Positions 20,761 through 35,700 of a stretch of 64,000 nucleotides of DNA are shown piece after piece. The position numbers and the translations under genes are program-made. The stretch's first letter is position 1. Each line of letters opens with the position of its first letter. Source of the stretch: Bursaphelenchus xylophilus (taxonomy: Eukaryota > Nematoda > Chromadorea > Rhabditida > Aphelenchoididae); assembly GCA_904066235.2 (NCBI GenBank), contig CAJFCV020000004.1, forward strand, positions 7,502,001 through 7,566,000. The letters run 5' to 3'. The notes under the pieces are model-generated. The model worked only from the letters and a program-made list of their open reading frames with translations. It was not told where the DNA came from and did not search any database.

Positions 20761-23700
20761 TTACACCCAGCTGTCACCACCGATGGATCCACGACGCGCT
20801 GAGTCGATCTGTTTCTTGTGGACAGCGGCGTAGAGGGGCTCTCCTGGCTGAAATAAGGGGATATTAGAGTTTATTGTATGCAGTTTGGGATCTATTTCTC
20901 TCGCGCAACAACACTTATTTATAAGGAGATTTTAGCCCGAACTTTGCAATCACACCAATGAATCATCTTACAATTCGCAAACCTACCGCATAAAGTCCAG
21001 GATCGGGTCTTGCGCTCATTGATCGATTTTCACTCGGACTCATTGGTGAGTAATCCGCATATCTGGCCGAGGATGCCCTTCGACCGGTCGGTGTTAGCGT
21101 CTCATATCCATATCTTCCACTATCCATAGTTTCATCGGCCGTTTCGCTCTTCAAATGCGCCGGGCGTTCATTTCCTTGCGATGAAATCGGTCTTCGAAGT
21201 GTTGCCACATCACTTGAGGGGGCTGCCGACCTTCCACGTCGATGAATTGTGCCGGCATAGAAGTCTCCCTCCTTGAGGCCAGCTCGACGGAATCCGTCTT
21301 GGAGTTCGCGATGTTGCCACATCAAAAAGAGCACTTGTGTTGCATATTTGCAGACTCTCTTGCCATACAATGGATAGCTTTTGGCCAAAGCCCTGAGGCG
21401 ATCGCTCCCTCCATTCTCGTGGATTGCCTTGGTCAACTCCACACTCGATCTGGCCGCTTCCCAGAGGATTCCGAGGACCGCTCCGATCGTGCTGTCCGAG
21501 GTCTCCGAATTCCGAGTTTCCTGCCCGGGCGCGGGCAACTTGCCCAACAAATCTCGCATTCCATATTTGACAACTAATTCGAGGTTTTTCGGATCAATGC
21601 AGAGATTTCGCAGTGCTGTCATTACTGCGCAAACCACTTTGTCGTCATGAAGTTTGAGGAGTTCGACCAGAATTGGCAGGCCTTTCAGAGTTCGGACGGT
21701 TTGACGGGTTTGAACAGAGCCTTCGAACGCGCAGGCAGCGAGATTCTGAATGGCAGCAGCACTGGCTTCAAGGACTTCTGGACGAGAGGCTTCTTGGAGA
21801 AGCCGGAGGTAGAGCTCGACGGTGTCTGGATGCCATAGAAGGGGTGGGCCCTAAAAAAAGAAGGAATTGAGGTGATTATTTCATGAAACTACGTAAATTC
21901 GACACCTTTTTTTTGCGCATTTATTGTCGAAAAAATGCCTGTGAAAATCACGAAATGTACACTTACAGTAACCTTTCCATTCTGCACCTCGTCTTTCTTC
22001 CCTTTCTTGAACAACCCCTTCTTCTTGGCCTTAGGGCTCATATGTGGCGCACTTTTACTCCGTTCCCTTCCACTTCTGGGTGTCTGTAATCTGGGATCGT
22101 ACTTTGGATCGACCACTTCTTGCACTCGATAACTCAAATTCCTCAACAAGGAAACCACATTTTCCACCGCCTGATTGTCCACTTGTTGTCGATCCAACGC
22201 GGCTTTAAGGAAGAATAGAAGGGCTTCGATGAGTCCTGGCACTACTCGCAGCAATTTTCGAATCTCGGCGGAGGCGGCGGAGACATTTCGAAGGATCCCG
22301 GTGCCATTTCGGAAGACTCCCGCAGTTCCGTGCTTCCCATGCTCGGGCGCTTGATTATGTTGAACGCCGGAGCTGGGGACAACAACGTTGGAGACAACGA
22401 GGTCGGCGACTTGGTGGAAAACAGGCTCTTTTAGGTCCTGAAAGAATTATTTTAGTATCGGTAAAAATTTTCACTGTGCAAGAAATTTTTTTGAATCTAT
22501 GCATTAAAAGTGACCCTTTTTGGTTAAACAAATAAAAAATTTATCGCACAGTGCAATCTCAAGTCAAAAAATGCACCGTCCAACTAGACATGGCTGGGGG
22601 GCCGGGCCGGGCCGAAAATCGCGGCCCGGCCCGGGGGCCGGAAGAGGTCGGCCCGGCCCCGGCCCCCTTCAAATTTTCTCGGCCCGGCCCGGCCCGGCCC
22701 GGCCGGAGTAGGTGGAAATTTTTCACGGTGCAAATTTTTCGAAAAATCTGCATAATGCGGACTAAAAATAAAAAAAAGTTCTGCACTGTGCACATTTTTT
22801 TCTTCGTAAATTTTTAAAATTGTTTGCACGGCGCAGACAAATCGGCACAGTGCGGTTTAAAATACAAAGTATCCCCTGTGCGCGAAAAAAATAAAAAAAT
22901 CAAAAATCTCACATCGCAGGACGAAATATTCCACAACGCGCCAGTTGCTTCTTCCCGGACATGAACACTTGAGGTAGTTTTGAGCACCTGCCCCAGGGCT
23001 TTTATTCCGCCATCCGCATTTATTGCTTTCTTATTGACATCATTCTCCTTTCCATGGCATAAATTTTTCAACGATCCGCAGCAATTTCGGACAATCTCGG
23101 AGTTGGGGTGTTGCAAAAGTTTGATTAATAAGGGAATCCCACCTAAAAGTTGAGGATAAAAGCAATGTTTGGAGAAAAATTATATGATACTAGACAACAG
23201 ATGTAAGAAATCTCACCATACTGCCGAGTGTCCTCTTTGATGAGGTCGTTGTGGTATGTGAGATGCTGCAAATAGCCTGAGGCGTCTTTCACAACCTCTT
23301 CGTCATTGCTTTTGAGGTATTCGATTACTTCTTTGAGCGTGGGATCTCGCCATTGCACTGAAAGTATTTTGACGATTTTATGAAAAAAATTAAATTTGTG
23401 GATTTTCTCCTTTTTTGGGGGTTAACTTTTAGCCCCTCATTTGTGGCCAATTTAGGAACTTTTCGTCAAATATAAAAAAAAGTTTTCAATTTTTGGAATT
23501 AAAAAATTTAATTCTCTCCCCAAAAACCTACAACTTGAACTGTTTGGTTGTCGATACATGGGTGGGGGAGAGTCGTCGCGGTCGGGCAAGGGGGGACTCT
23601 CTCTAATCATCTCGTCCTGGAGCAAAGAAATGGCTCCGTGCCGCTCCGCCTCCAAATATTTGGTGTCCTCTGAAATCGCCATATAAAGCAACCAAAATTA

Positions 23701-26700
23701 CTACAAGGAAAAATAAAAAACATCGCCTTGAGTGCAAAATAATTATAAGACAATATAATTCCGGATGCATCCGAGCGTTTGCCCTCGATTGCGATGGGAA
23801 ATTGCATAATTCTGTGGATTCGGAGGGGAAGTTCGTGGATTTTAGAGGAAAAACAAGAAAGACGTTGACGATTATAATCTTTTAGAAATATAAACGAAGA
23901 ATTCGTAGGATAAAAGACAATTTTCAGGAGTTTCTTAATCTTAATGATATGATAATTTAGCCAGCGAAAAGTCATCAAAATATTAGATTTTTAAGGTAAA
24001 AATGCGCTTTTTTAAAAAGATTCCACCAAAAATCGAACACGCCTTTTTCTTGCAGAATGAAGCCAAAAAATTTTAGTCCAAATAATCATCAAAAAGTCAA
24101 AATCTGAGATTCTTCGGCCATAAACAGCACTTTTTAAACGCAAATTTCCCGTGAAAGAAAAAAATTTCCGTCAAAAAATCTCGAATAAGGCATAGTTCTT
24201 CCAAAACTTCCATTCTATCATATCTATTACAGCTCCTTTTTTCAGTGATTATTCATAGCCTCCGGCTCAAATTTCCGATTTAAATATAAAAAAGATTGGC
24301 CGTCAAAGATTATAAAAATAAAAAAAAAAGTATTTGTACAAAAAATTTACTTGTTAAGGATCCAATAGTGATCAGCGGAGACGGATCTGACGGCTCCGAA
24401 AATCCATGAGCATTCTTTGCCAAGACTCGGAATTGATATTGATGACCATGGATAAGATAGCCGACTGTGGTCTTGCAAGATCTGATCAAGGCATCCGTGA
24501 CTTTGTACCATGCAGAATCTTGCATGATATCACGGAATTCAACGTCGTATCCCTAAAAAAATAAGGTACTAGGGAAAAATAGGGAAAGTATGGTATTTTA
24601 AGTGAAGGTAATTGTGGTTTTAAAACGTAAAAAGAAGCTAATTTTCTTATTTTTTCTTGACTTTCCCCCTAAAAATCGCAAATTCCTATCTCCTCTTAAG
24701 ACGGTACCCTCCTCAAACATCAATTTACAAACCCCTGCTCGCCTTGAAATCACCCGCAAAACCTTGTTCAAGTACTTGTAACTGGACCTTCCCTCCCGGT
24801 CAACTGTTCGAAATGGCCACACCTTTCGCCGGTTTGAGCGATGATCGCTCATAAAATGGCGTTAATGGGAGTTTAAGCGAATTTTTATGTCATAAAAACA
24901 GCATTCCATCAAATGGCGTTCGACTCTCGAGGATCATCCGGCTATTTTCTGGGCAATTAGGAGGCGATTTGAGTTGTTTTTATGGGAAAATTCAAAGGAC
25001 AGATTCTGATATTAGTATTAGGATCTATTAATTGCTCTTGAAAGCCTAAACTTTGATTTTTGGAAGGAAGAATTTGATACTAGATAGTTTTTCTTGAAGT
25101 TTCTGCTTTTGATCCCAATTTTAAAAACTTTCGGAAAACTGCAGAGCCACAGCTGCAACATGAGAGCGTTTTGTGATACGGAAGTTCGAAAAGTCATCAA
25201 AAATTAAAAAAAGATCAGTATACTTGTTAAACACGGGTGCAGCGATCACTTGTTTATCCCTAATGACTCTTATTATCCTTTGAATTTATCACTTACCAAA
25301 ACCGGCAAAGTGCTTTTCGCCGGCAGCCAGCACAAGGTGACGCTGTTTCCTCCATCGAAATCCAAATATTCTGGTGGTGCGGGTCTTTCAGGCACTCTGG
25401 CATGCCCATTCCTTGGCCCAAATCCGTCCACCTCCGCATAATGGGGATGCATTTGGCCTAGTCGAATAATCTCCGAAACTGGGCCCGGCACGGACTGTGT
25501 TCCATCGGCCAGCATTGCACTAACTCGGAACTCGTAACCAGCGTCCGGCTGAAGATTATCGGCGATGAATTCGTTGGTGGGGATGGGTTCCGGGCCCACA
25601 ACGAACCACTCCGAGTCCGCAACGTCCTTCACTTCCACGATGTAGACCAGGAGGGGCAGTCGATCAATGCCCTCAGGGGGATTCCAATGAAGTCGGACCC
25701 AAGTTCGGTCCGATTCTTGAACCTCGGGACGACCAGGCGTCGGCAATGAACGGTCGATTTGGCCGGTGATTACTTGTTGCTGGGGCTCGAGGCGGATCAC
25801 GCCAGTGGAGGGACTGGGGATCTTGCTGCCATCGTCATAGCGAGTTACAACGCGAAATTCATATTCTCCGAGGGGACGCAGACCAAGCACTGAAAAATTG
25901 GATTTTTTGACGAGAATCGATCAAAAACATTATCAAAACCAAATTTCAGTAAAGGCTACCCTAAAAATTCATGCCAAAGAAAAAGTTCCTCTTGCTTTGT
26001 GTCATCAAAAATTCCCAAAATTACTTACCTTCGTAGCGGTTTGTGTCGACTGGATAATCGTTCGCCTGAATCCAAGAACTGACTCCAGAAGGGCGATATT
26101 CGACTGTAAAACCAACAATCTTACTGTAGGGAGAAGACGATAGTGGTCGATCCCACTCGAGAATAACACGGTCTTGATCAACTAAGACTATTCGTGGAAG
26201 AAGGAGTGCTAAAAATGAGATTTTGTCAAAAAAATATGAAAGTAACGCCTTAGGCGTTTTTATTAAAAACCAACTTCTTCTTACTCTGTGCAGGGATCGT
26301 TGACCTTGTCTGAATCAAAGTAGAAGCCGGCAGTGAACTCTGTGATGGTGGGCCAAATCCAGCTGGATTTGCGGCTGTGACCCTGAATTGATAGTCCAGA
26401 TCTTCGAGTTTCGAGACTGAAAAAAGCAAATTACGTTTGGAAAAATTTAATATTTCGTTTTTAAAATCTCTTAAAGCTTTAATTTTTAAATTTGAAATTA
26501 TTAAAACCTTAATTTTCGAAAATTTGAATATTCTAATGTCAAATGTCACCGAAAACTTAGTTTCTGTATAACTTTTCATAACAAAAATATGTATTCAAAT
26601 TGTCAAAAATTCAAAAAAAAAATATTCAAATTTTCCGAAAATTCAAAATTACTGAAACAAAATTTAGCTCTCCAACCACTCGTTTTTATAAAAACCAATG

Positions 26701-29700
26701 TCCAACGTTTTTTTGAAATGCACACTGCAACTTTTTTTTTCATCAAACACGGAAATGGCCATCGGGGATTTGCCTTCCGGCGCCGAGAAATCTTCCTCAA
26801 AATGAAAGTTTTTTGAAGAAGTTCTTATTTTCCTCTAGTTTTTCATTAAATAAAATTAAAATAAAATTGAGTTTGGCTTGAAAAAAGGGATGAAATTGTC
26901 AAAAAAAGGAAAAAGATGTGAATTTTGTTCAGAAACTCCCATTTTAGTCAAAAGAATTGGATTGGAATTGTGCCAAAAGTATGGAAATATATTGTAAAAT
27001 AAGCCTGAATTATCAAAAATAAATCTTGAAATAAGATTTAGAACCGTCTACAATAAAAAAAAATAAATTTTTTATTGCAAAAATCGAATATCAAAACAAA
27101 AATCGATCAATTTTCAGTCATTACAACCAAATCATCTCTAATTAATCAGCCCAAACCCTCTTTAAAAATTCCCTTCCGAATAAAAATTTGAAGTTTTCGC
27201 TCTAAAAATCTCCCCGCAAAACTCGAGCGGAAGTTTGGCCAAGGGTAAAATCAAGGTCGAAACCGGTGGGTAAACCTCTTTGCGACGCGCGAAAAGGTTG
27301 TAAAAATATTCGAAAAGGGGAATATCCGTTATGCAAATTCCCGTCTTCAGGTCGTAAACCGAAAAAGAGCGCTTTTTGGAAAAGAAAATGTTCGGTTTAC
27401 GAGGTCATGGATAATATAAAAAAATAAAAAAAGTTACAATAATTGTCATACCGCCTTCTAAGTCGTATTTTAGGACCTTCAGCAATTTTTCAACGTAAGT
27501 AAACACAAAAATCATTATTAAAAAACTAAAATCTACTAAAAATGCGGAAAGCCCAGTCTTTGACTCTAGCAATTCCAAAGATTCCCTTCGGCTTTCGGAC
27601 AGTTCGGAACCTCTAAGAAAGGTATTTATGTGTTTTTGATCGTAATCTCAAGGCTTTTTTCAAACAAGATCATTATCTTTCGGGGGTTTCTAAAGTTTTA
27701 TTGCTTCGGAAAGACTTTTGGCGGTATTGTTATGCAAATTTAGTATCGAAAGCAAGTGAATATTTTTACTTTTTCACCCTAATATTTGACATCAAAAATC
27801 ATCAAAAAATAAAATAAATCCCATTTTTATTCAAATTTCCCCTTTGAAAGGAAAAAATCCCTCTTAAAAACGAATAAAATCAGCTTTTAAATCTGTTTGC
27901 CTAAGGGGTGATTAGCCCATCTTCCTTTAAAATTTGAAAAAACTACCCTTGAAAAGTCATATTTTCAATGAAATCCGCCTTTTTTCTCAAAACTTTCTGA
28001 TCAAAGAAAAGTCTCGGAAGGCGAATCCCTCAAAACCCCGCTTTGTAACACCTTTTTTCAAGAGTAATTCGCCCTCGTTTTGGGCGAAGAAACCCCCATT
28101 TATGAATTTATTCCCTACCAAGTGGGAAGAATAATGTTATAAAAGGAAGAAGGTTATAAAGAAGGGGAGAAACGTTCCGCTGACCACCTTGCCTCCGCAG
28201 GAAAAAAAGAATCTTGAGAGATTCAAAGGGAGATTTTCGGAATTATGGAGATTATAAGATCTAGATAATTGAGTTATTTTAAAAAATCCTTTTTCTTAAC
28301 TTTTTGCAGGGAAATTTTGACTTTTCCAGCCCTAAACTTTCTTACAGAACGGCTTCTCGTAATGCTTGGTTCCTCTATACTCGGGGATCTCCGCGTATCT
28401 TCCATCGGACCTGTTTGTGATCACAACTTCGGCATAATCCGACTCCTCTCCATACCAGCCCTGAGGCGGTTCGTACGGAGGCACTGGTTCTGGAGATGGC
28501 GGCCGAAATAATGACGTCGGATAGTAGAGGGATGACATTCAAATAACTGCAGAGAATTTACTTTACAATTGAGTTTACAATTAATTCCGCGGTCCAAAAA
28601 TGTTTTTCTTGGGTCTTGAAGAGGTTTGGCAAAAGTAGTTGTAAGAAGAGTGTGTTCAAATGTTTACGAGGTTTTTTCGACGGCCAAAACGGGAATTTTA
28701 GTGGGATGGAGGGGAAAACAAAATAATGAAGGAGTTTTATGGGTGTGGAAAAAGCGAAAAATGAATACATAATAAATTTTTGATATGGCATAAATATTTA
28801 GAAAAGGAGAGATATTGATGTACAACGAAAAATAGACTATAAAATACGATTCAAATATTTATCTACAAACAAAAATTGCCCAGAAACTCGACGTACCCTT
28901 CCTTTGCAGGGACAGCCAATTTTCGCGGACAGAGACTATCAAAACTGAAGATAAACGGTCAGAGAAAAAAGTTTTCTTTACCGTAATTAAACACTCTGAC
29001 ACCCCAACCCCAGCAAACTTGGACCGAAACTTCAACCATTTGCTCGCTCTTTTGTCCGCAAATTAGTTGAAAGATTTTCTTCTCACGTTCCATTAAGCGC
29101 GCGGGAAAAACTATCAGCGGGAAGAAAAGAGGAATGCCACTTTTGCGGGGAGCTTTTAGCGCTCTTCTTTGTCCTAAAATGGGGACCGCAGGAAAGGTCA
29201 CAACTTTCTAACGGAATTAGCTCGCTAATATTGTGATTAGGGATGGGTCATTAGGCATGAAAGGGCCGGTATTGGGAGAACACATCGGGATTTTTAGGAG
29301 ATGAAAATTCGAATATTCAATTCTTTTCAGAGGGACGCGTTGAATCTTGTAATCATTACAATGGAAAAATATTCTTCGTAAAAAATCGAAAAAATCGCCG
29401 TAAATTAGCCACGGGTCCAGATGATATCCAGTGGATTCCCTCGTCGCAAAAACAGCGAAAGTTGAGACGAGAGAACGGAAATTAAATCTCCGGACAACAC
29501 AAGAATAAATCCCCCTTCCCATTCCGTGTGCATCTGTTTTTTGTTGTACGGGACAAGGAAGGGCGCCGAAGTACTAATAAGGCAAGGAAAACAGAAAAAT
29601 TGGTGTAAACAAGTTTAAGAGGTCCAAATAAAGAAAAAATGAATTAAAAAAAGGAAATTAAAATAAATTTCTGCAAAAAAAAATTCTGTTCATGCTATGC

Positions 29701-32700
29701 ACCACATTCAATGAACAGACAAAAACCATTTATAATTCTGCAATTATCAAGAAATTAATTTTTTACGTAGAAATATTACAACATTTGCTTTCAAATCAGT
29801 ATTTTTATCTCAAAAAAGTGCTGATTATTTTGCTTTTTTGACCTAAAAAGAAAACGTCGATGGCTCTTGCAAAGCACAAGCTAAAATCCCGCATGAGTCT
29901 TAGAATTTTTTTAAAATCAAAATCTGAAAGCTTTCTAATTTTTCCAAAAAAATTTTAGTTTGAAAAAAATAGAGAGTAAAAACACACAAAGTTAAGAATG
30001 TCCAACATTTTTACTACCTCTAGAAATTGTATTTTTAATTAAAAAACATCCAAAGGAACGTCAACACATTCCAGAACTACAGGATTCGGTGGAATAAACA
30101 GAAATTCGAACGCAGAAAAAAAAAATGTTTTATAAAATAATATTTGTTCAAGGCTTTTTTGAAAGTCCGCTGATCCGAGAAAATCCAAAATACAAAAAAG
30201 TTTGCGAGCAGAAAGTGGTCCTTTCACCTGCGAAAATTACTTATGTGGGAGTTTTTTGAAAAAAATGATTTTTGAGCGCTTTTTGAAAGAGAAGGTAAAA
30301 GTAGAAAAAGAAGTGGATAGAAAAGGTTTTAATAGGGATAATGGGCTGTAATGAACGGTGAAGTTAGCATTAAGTATGTTTTTATTATTCTTAGAGACAG
30401 TTTTAAGGAAATGTAAAAAAATCAGAATTTTAAAATTTGATGAGTAAAAGAATAAATTTGTGAAAAAATGCCAAGATGCTTGTAAATTCAGGAGCAGAGC
30501 GTAAGGTTAAATATCGAGGCAAACTTAGTGTTTTTTGAGCGGAAAATGTGAACTGTAAACATTCGAAAAAATTCAAAAATAATTCGAAAAAGCATTATTA
30601 TTGTTTAAAACAGTATAAAACCCGTCTTATCCCCTCCAAAAATAAACGCTCAAAAATATCAGCAGGATTGGTGAGCGTATCCAAAGAACGCCGAAACAGC
30701 TCGTTTGTGACACATCCAGGCTTTATTTTTTGCGGGAAACAAACAATGTTCTCAAAAATTTATAAATTTTCGATAAAAACAAATGACTTTGAAAAATGGG
30801 ATCGACTTTGCCCTTGTTTGGGAAATGGAGTCAATATAAAGTAATGTGACCTATAAAAATACAATTTTCAACAATCTGTTAGGTGAAAATGACGAATTTT
30901 TGAGAAAAGCGTCAGAAAACTTGAAATTCATTTATACCCGAACAAATGAGACATTATAAAAATTTAACCAAACGATGTACATAGTAAATTACAGCAGGTT
31001 GTTTTCTTAGAAGCCAAGTCCGTGAAAGAATTTTCAAATTTTATATTACACTGTACATAATGGTCAACTTTCAAAATGTCTTACGCAATTTGACCTAGGC
31101 TTAACCAAACATACCCTCAGGTAAAAAAGGACAACGGAAGAAAGCAGAAAATTCGTTTTTATTAAAGAATTCCCCTCCAATAATCCCCTCGAGCAGTATT
31201 AAATCTGGTTTCGTCGCCCTCTTCAATCTCCAAAAATAAATACATTAATAATTGAGCGAACTGTGTGGTTTCAATTTTTTTAGTTCATGTACATTGATGC
31301 GGAGGAAGAGTCGTGTTTTGGGAAATGAAACACGGAAGGTTGTAAATTGAATTTTAAGGAAAAGTAGGACATTTTAGACGTGAAATAAGGAAATTGAGAG
31401 AGGAAGGGGACAAGTTGATGGACAGGGGTCACTAAATTAAAAAGAAGACCTTTTGTTTGTTGAAAACATCAATAAAAATTTGGAAAATACAGTAATACCC
31501 TACGTTGAAGAAGTTATAAAGAAGATTATTTTTCAAAGCCTAGTGCGTCTTATAAAAAAATGTGATTTTCGAGGTGTTTTGGTTAGATTTTCGATATCAT
31601 GTGAAATTTTATTTAAACCGCAAATAAATTCCTAAAAATTTTAGCTCTTCTTTTACAAAAAACAGTAGTTTTCTATTTTTATCCAAAAACCTATTCAAAA
31701 CAAAGCTCCATCTACGGACTCCACCGTATATAAAATAAATATTTTGTTGTGCCTCCCACCGGATACGGTCAGAACACGCATCGTACAATTAATACAAAAA
31801 CACAGAGCCCAGGGCCCTCGGGGGTTTCGGATGTCAGGCGAATGATGAAGCGGCTTGAATGACCAGCCTCCTATTCGGCGTAGTATAAGAATTGGGCGCG
31901 TTTTTTAGTCAGAGCGCCTCAGGTAAAAGGGGCGATTTGCGGAAACAAAACGGAGAAGGTGATTTATGCAAATCAGAGGCAGTTTAGGTCGGAAAGGTTA
32001 AGTGAGTCAGGTTCGTAATGGCCGAGACGGAGAAGTGTGGGGGAGATGAATGTAAAGTGGAGCTAAGGGGGGTTTAGGGGTGAGTAGAGGAGATTCTATG
32101 AAGGAATTCTTAGAAGATGGGGAAGAAGGAAGGGGAATAGGTGAGAAATCAAAGATTTATGGGCCACAGAGCTGGCATGGAAAGGTGTGAGGATATACGT
32201 TTCCTTAGCATGGTTAAGAAAGTCAAAACAGCAGTCAAAGATTTTAAAATACTCAACGACTAAGAAATTCACGTTATATATAATGTACGTTAAAGGGGGG
32301 TTCATTCAGCATAAATGAGTATGCCGAAATTAAATTTCTTCAACGACATTTACGCTTGTGTCGTCTCTAAAAATTTAAGACGATCTTGAAAACGTTAATC
32401 GACATTATCTGGTCGTTAACAGTATTTTGCAGTATGCATTTCGCCCTTTTCTTCCCAAAAATAAACTTTAAACTCCTCAAACTAACCTCGACAATCGGTA
32501 TCGACCAAAAGTTCATCATGTGCGGGCTCCCAGGGCTCACTTTCCTCCCTTCGGAACTCCACCAAATACCCAATCACATCTCCCGCTTCTCCCTGATCCG
32601 ACGGAGGTTGCCATGAAAGTAAGAGATCTTTCTCCAGCGTCACCACCACATCTGGCCGAGGCGGTGGGCCCGGTGTGGACTTCTTTTTGGACGGCTTTTC

Positions 32701-35700
32701 AGGCGACAAGCTCGCCTTGGGCGGGGATTTTGATCGCTCACTCGTTTCTTCGCTGGTTTCCGTAATTGAAGCTCGGCTGAGATCGATGCCAACTCCTTCA
32801 TCGCTCTCAACAAGTGTTCCGTCATAGCCATTACTCCGGGGATTTCCTTCGTTGTCAAAATAAATGTCCGAGGGATCCACTGGGATCTGTTTTATTGATC
32901 GAGTGGTGGTCACCTTTGTTACTCGGGTCACCTGAAAATTGGGACATGTGTGTGCAAAGGTTTTAAAAACAAAACGTGAGCTCATATTCCCACCATTCCC
33001 CTTTCTTCCAAAATCATACAACGATTACCGTACAATAGGTCAAAAGTGCGATGTTTTAAAAGAAATTTTGAAATCTTGAAAAAACAAGCCTTGATATAAT
33101 TTAACGATGACAACATTGACGGGTTTTCCAACGTTTTCTGTTTAACAAATATTTCAATATTATATTACACATGCCTACCTTCTGTGTGGAATGGGATTGT
33201 CTTTCGAGGGAATCTTCGGGGTAATCGGAGAAGGAATTGCCGAGTCCATTGGATTCCGGGTCGTCCAAATGCGCCTCGTAAATGTAGGTAGTTCGCGAGC
33301 TTCTGGCCGACATTTGGCCCGGCAAATGTGTCACATAAGTGTGGGCCATGCTGAAAAATATTGTTTAGGCAGCAAAAATTTAGGGGGAAAAAATTAAAAA
33401 ATCAAACAACAAATCAAGCACTAAAGCTAAAAATAAAAAATCATTTGCCCTTAAAATATTTGAAAACAGCCAAAAAGTCTCCCAAATTTAGCTCATGACA
33501 CTTTAAACTGTCTAAGTTTTTAGTTTAAATAAACGCTCAAGATTACACTAAACAATTGTACGATAATTTCAATTTGTTATTGGATTACGTGCGAAAACAA
33601 ATAAATCATGAAACAAAAAAAAGTTAATGGGTTGCGAAAAATCAGTTTTTAAGGTCATACGGCCAAGAAACTGTAAATTCTTACTGTAAAAAATGAAAAT
33701 TAAAGAATAAGTCAGGGTTGGCTAGCGTTGGACTGTAGCCAACGTTCAAGGCCAAAGTTAAAATTTTTATTGGAAATAAAATTTCTTACAAATGTATTGA
33801 TAATCTAAACTTATCTGGCTATACCCTCTTTCGACCTCTTCTCCCGATTATGACTCAACAAGAATAGAACCCTTCGATTTTCCCACAAAACCACCTCTTC
33901 CCGAGCCTAGCATTATGCGTTTATATGTAAATCATAAAAGCATAAAGATAAAAAGGGAAAGCCTTACATTGGGTCGTTAACGACCTCCTCGTTTGTGTAA
34001 TTCCCCCAGTCAGTTGGAACGATGTCTTCGGGCAACGTGCTGAAAAAACAACAAGATGAATAGGGGGAAAAATAAATAAGTAAATACAAAAATAGTGATT
34101 ATCAAAATTACAGGCGAAAGACGAGAAATTGAGAGGAAATTAAGGAAGAGAGATGAGAAAATAATGAGCGCTTAGGAAGATTGATAAAAATAGAAACTTC
34201 CTGACCCGTTGTAGATGTGATGTTTAAACTATCAAAAAAATCGCAAAAACAAAACCCCAAAGGAAAACATTGGTGGTCAAGGTTCAATTCATTAACAGGG
34301 AAGTGCTCAAAGTGCGACCCTTAGACTTTAATGAAGCTTGACAAGAATCTAGATTTATTTTTGTGGTCACATACAAAACATGGCACTTTTTCGCGGGTTC
34401 AACTATGAAAAATGCCAGCTTTATTCTTACCAAAGAGGGAAATCTTTCTACTAAAAAATCAAATTTTTCCGCGCAAAATTTGCGAAGCTATGACAAACAG
34501 CATTTTTCTCTTTGACGTTAGTGAGCGGTTTCCGCATTTCGTGCACTCTTCAACCGGTGAAGTCAAAGAAAATTTTGGCAATACTATCTTTTTCATTTAA
34601 CATTTGGCTTCACCTCATACACCTCATTACACCTAATTTCTAAATTCGTCCACTCTACATACCACAGTACAAAGAATACAAAAATTATTTGCTATTTGAC
34701 CGCCCAAAATCACTCCCCTTCCCTAACAAAGACCCTCCGATCACTCCTTTGTGGCCCAGTGTCCATAAAAAACAGCCTGTAACACCTCCAACGCCGCCAG
34801 ATTAAAGCGGGAATTGGATATAATTTGTGAGTCAAAAAGAATATTTCCTTCAAAACGAGACCCAAAAAATGCAAATAAACCGCAGGTTTTTTGTGGGAAA
34901 AATCAGTCGCAATGAGAGTGAGGAAAGAGCGAAATCAGTGCCTCATATCAAAGAAATTTGGGTAAATAAACGACGGAAATTAACCGCAAAAGAAAGCGGC
35001 TAGGAAGACCTTCTTTGATGTGATAGCGAAGTGCAAGGAAATGTGTTGCAATTAAGGGAAAAAGTGAAATTGAAAAAAAAACAAAAGTATAACAGTATAA
35101 AAGAAGCTTTTCTATGAGCGAAATGCTCCAAGCTTTGTATTTTTTTAGAAAAGCGTCACAAAACATTAAATAAAAAATTTTACAGTCCCTCCAGATTTTC
35201 CATTTCTTTGCAAAAATATGTGGATTTTCAGGCAGTCATGCAAATCACAATTCTAAATTTTCCTAATTAAAATTACTTTACAAATTGTGGAAACAAGCTG
35301 TTGATCGGTCCTGAACATCACTGGACAAAAAAAAAAAAATTGTCGCTTGGACAAAAAATATTGTATTTCTTTTTCGAGATCAAAGCTGAATACAGACGTT
35401 TTCGAAAAGCTTAAGAATAAAAAAAAAACGAATTAAGCGAGTGATAACACGCCATTACAAGTAATCATCTTGCCCGCAAATTTGAGTTGGAATGAGTCAA
35501 CATTCCTCGCTAACCATTATTCGAAAAAATAAAATGATGAGTAACAGGCTACTTGACCAAGGAAAAATCATCGTCCTTGATTTTCTTAACTATTTTTTGT
35601 TAATTTTTATAATGCAAAAAATTTTAAAATGAGAGAAAATTTCTATAAAAGACCGATATTTCACAGCACACATTAAACGTTGCAACCAACGTTTTTGTCG

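Noticed and set aside
24598..24852. Minus-strand ORF inside a jac-1 intron
   Set aside because: The fourth FN3 domain is completed by joining the exons on either side in phase 0; the ORF would break the domain.
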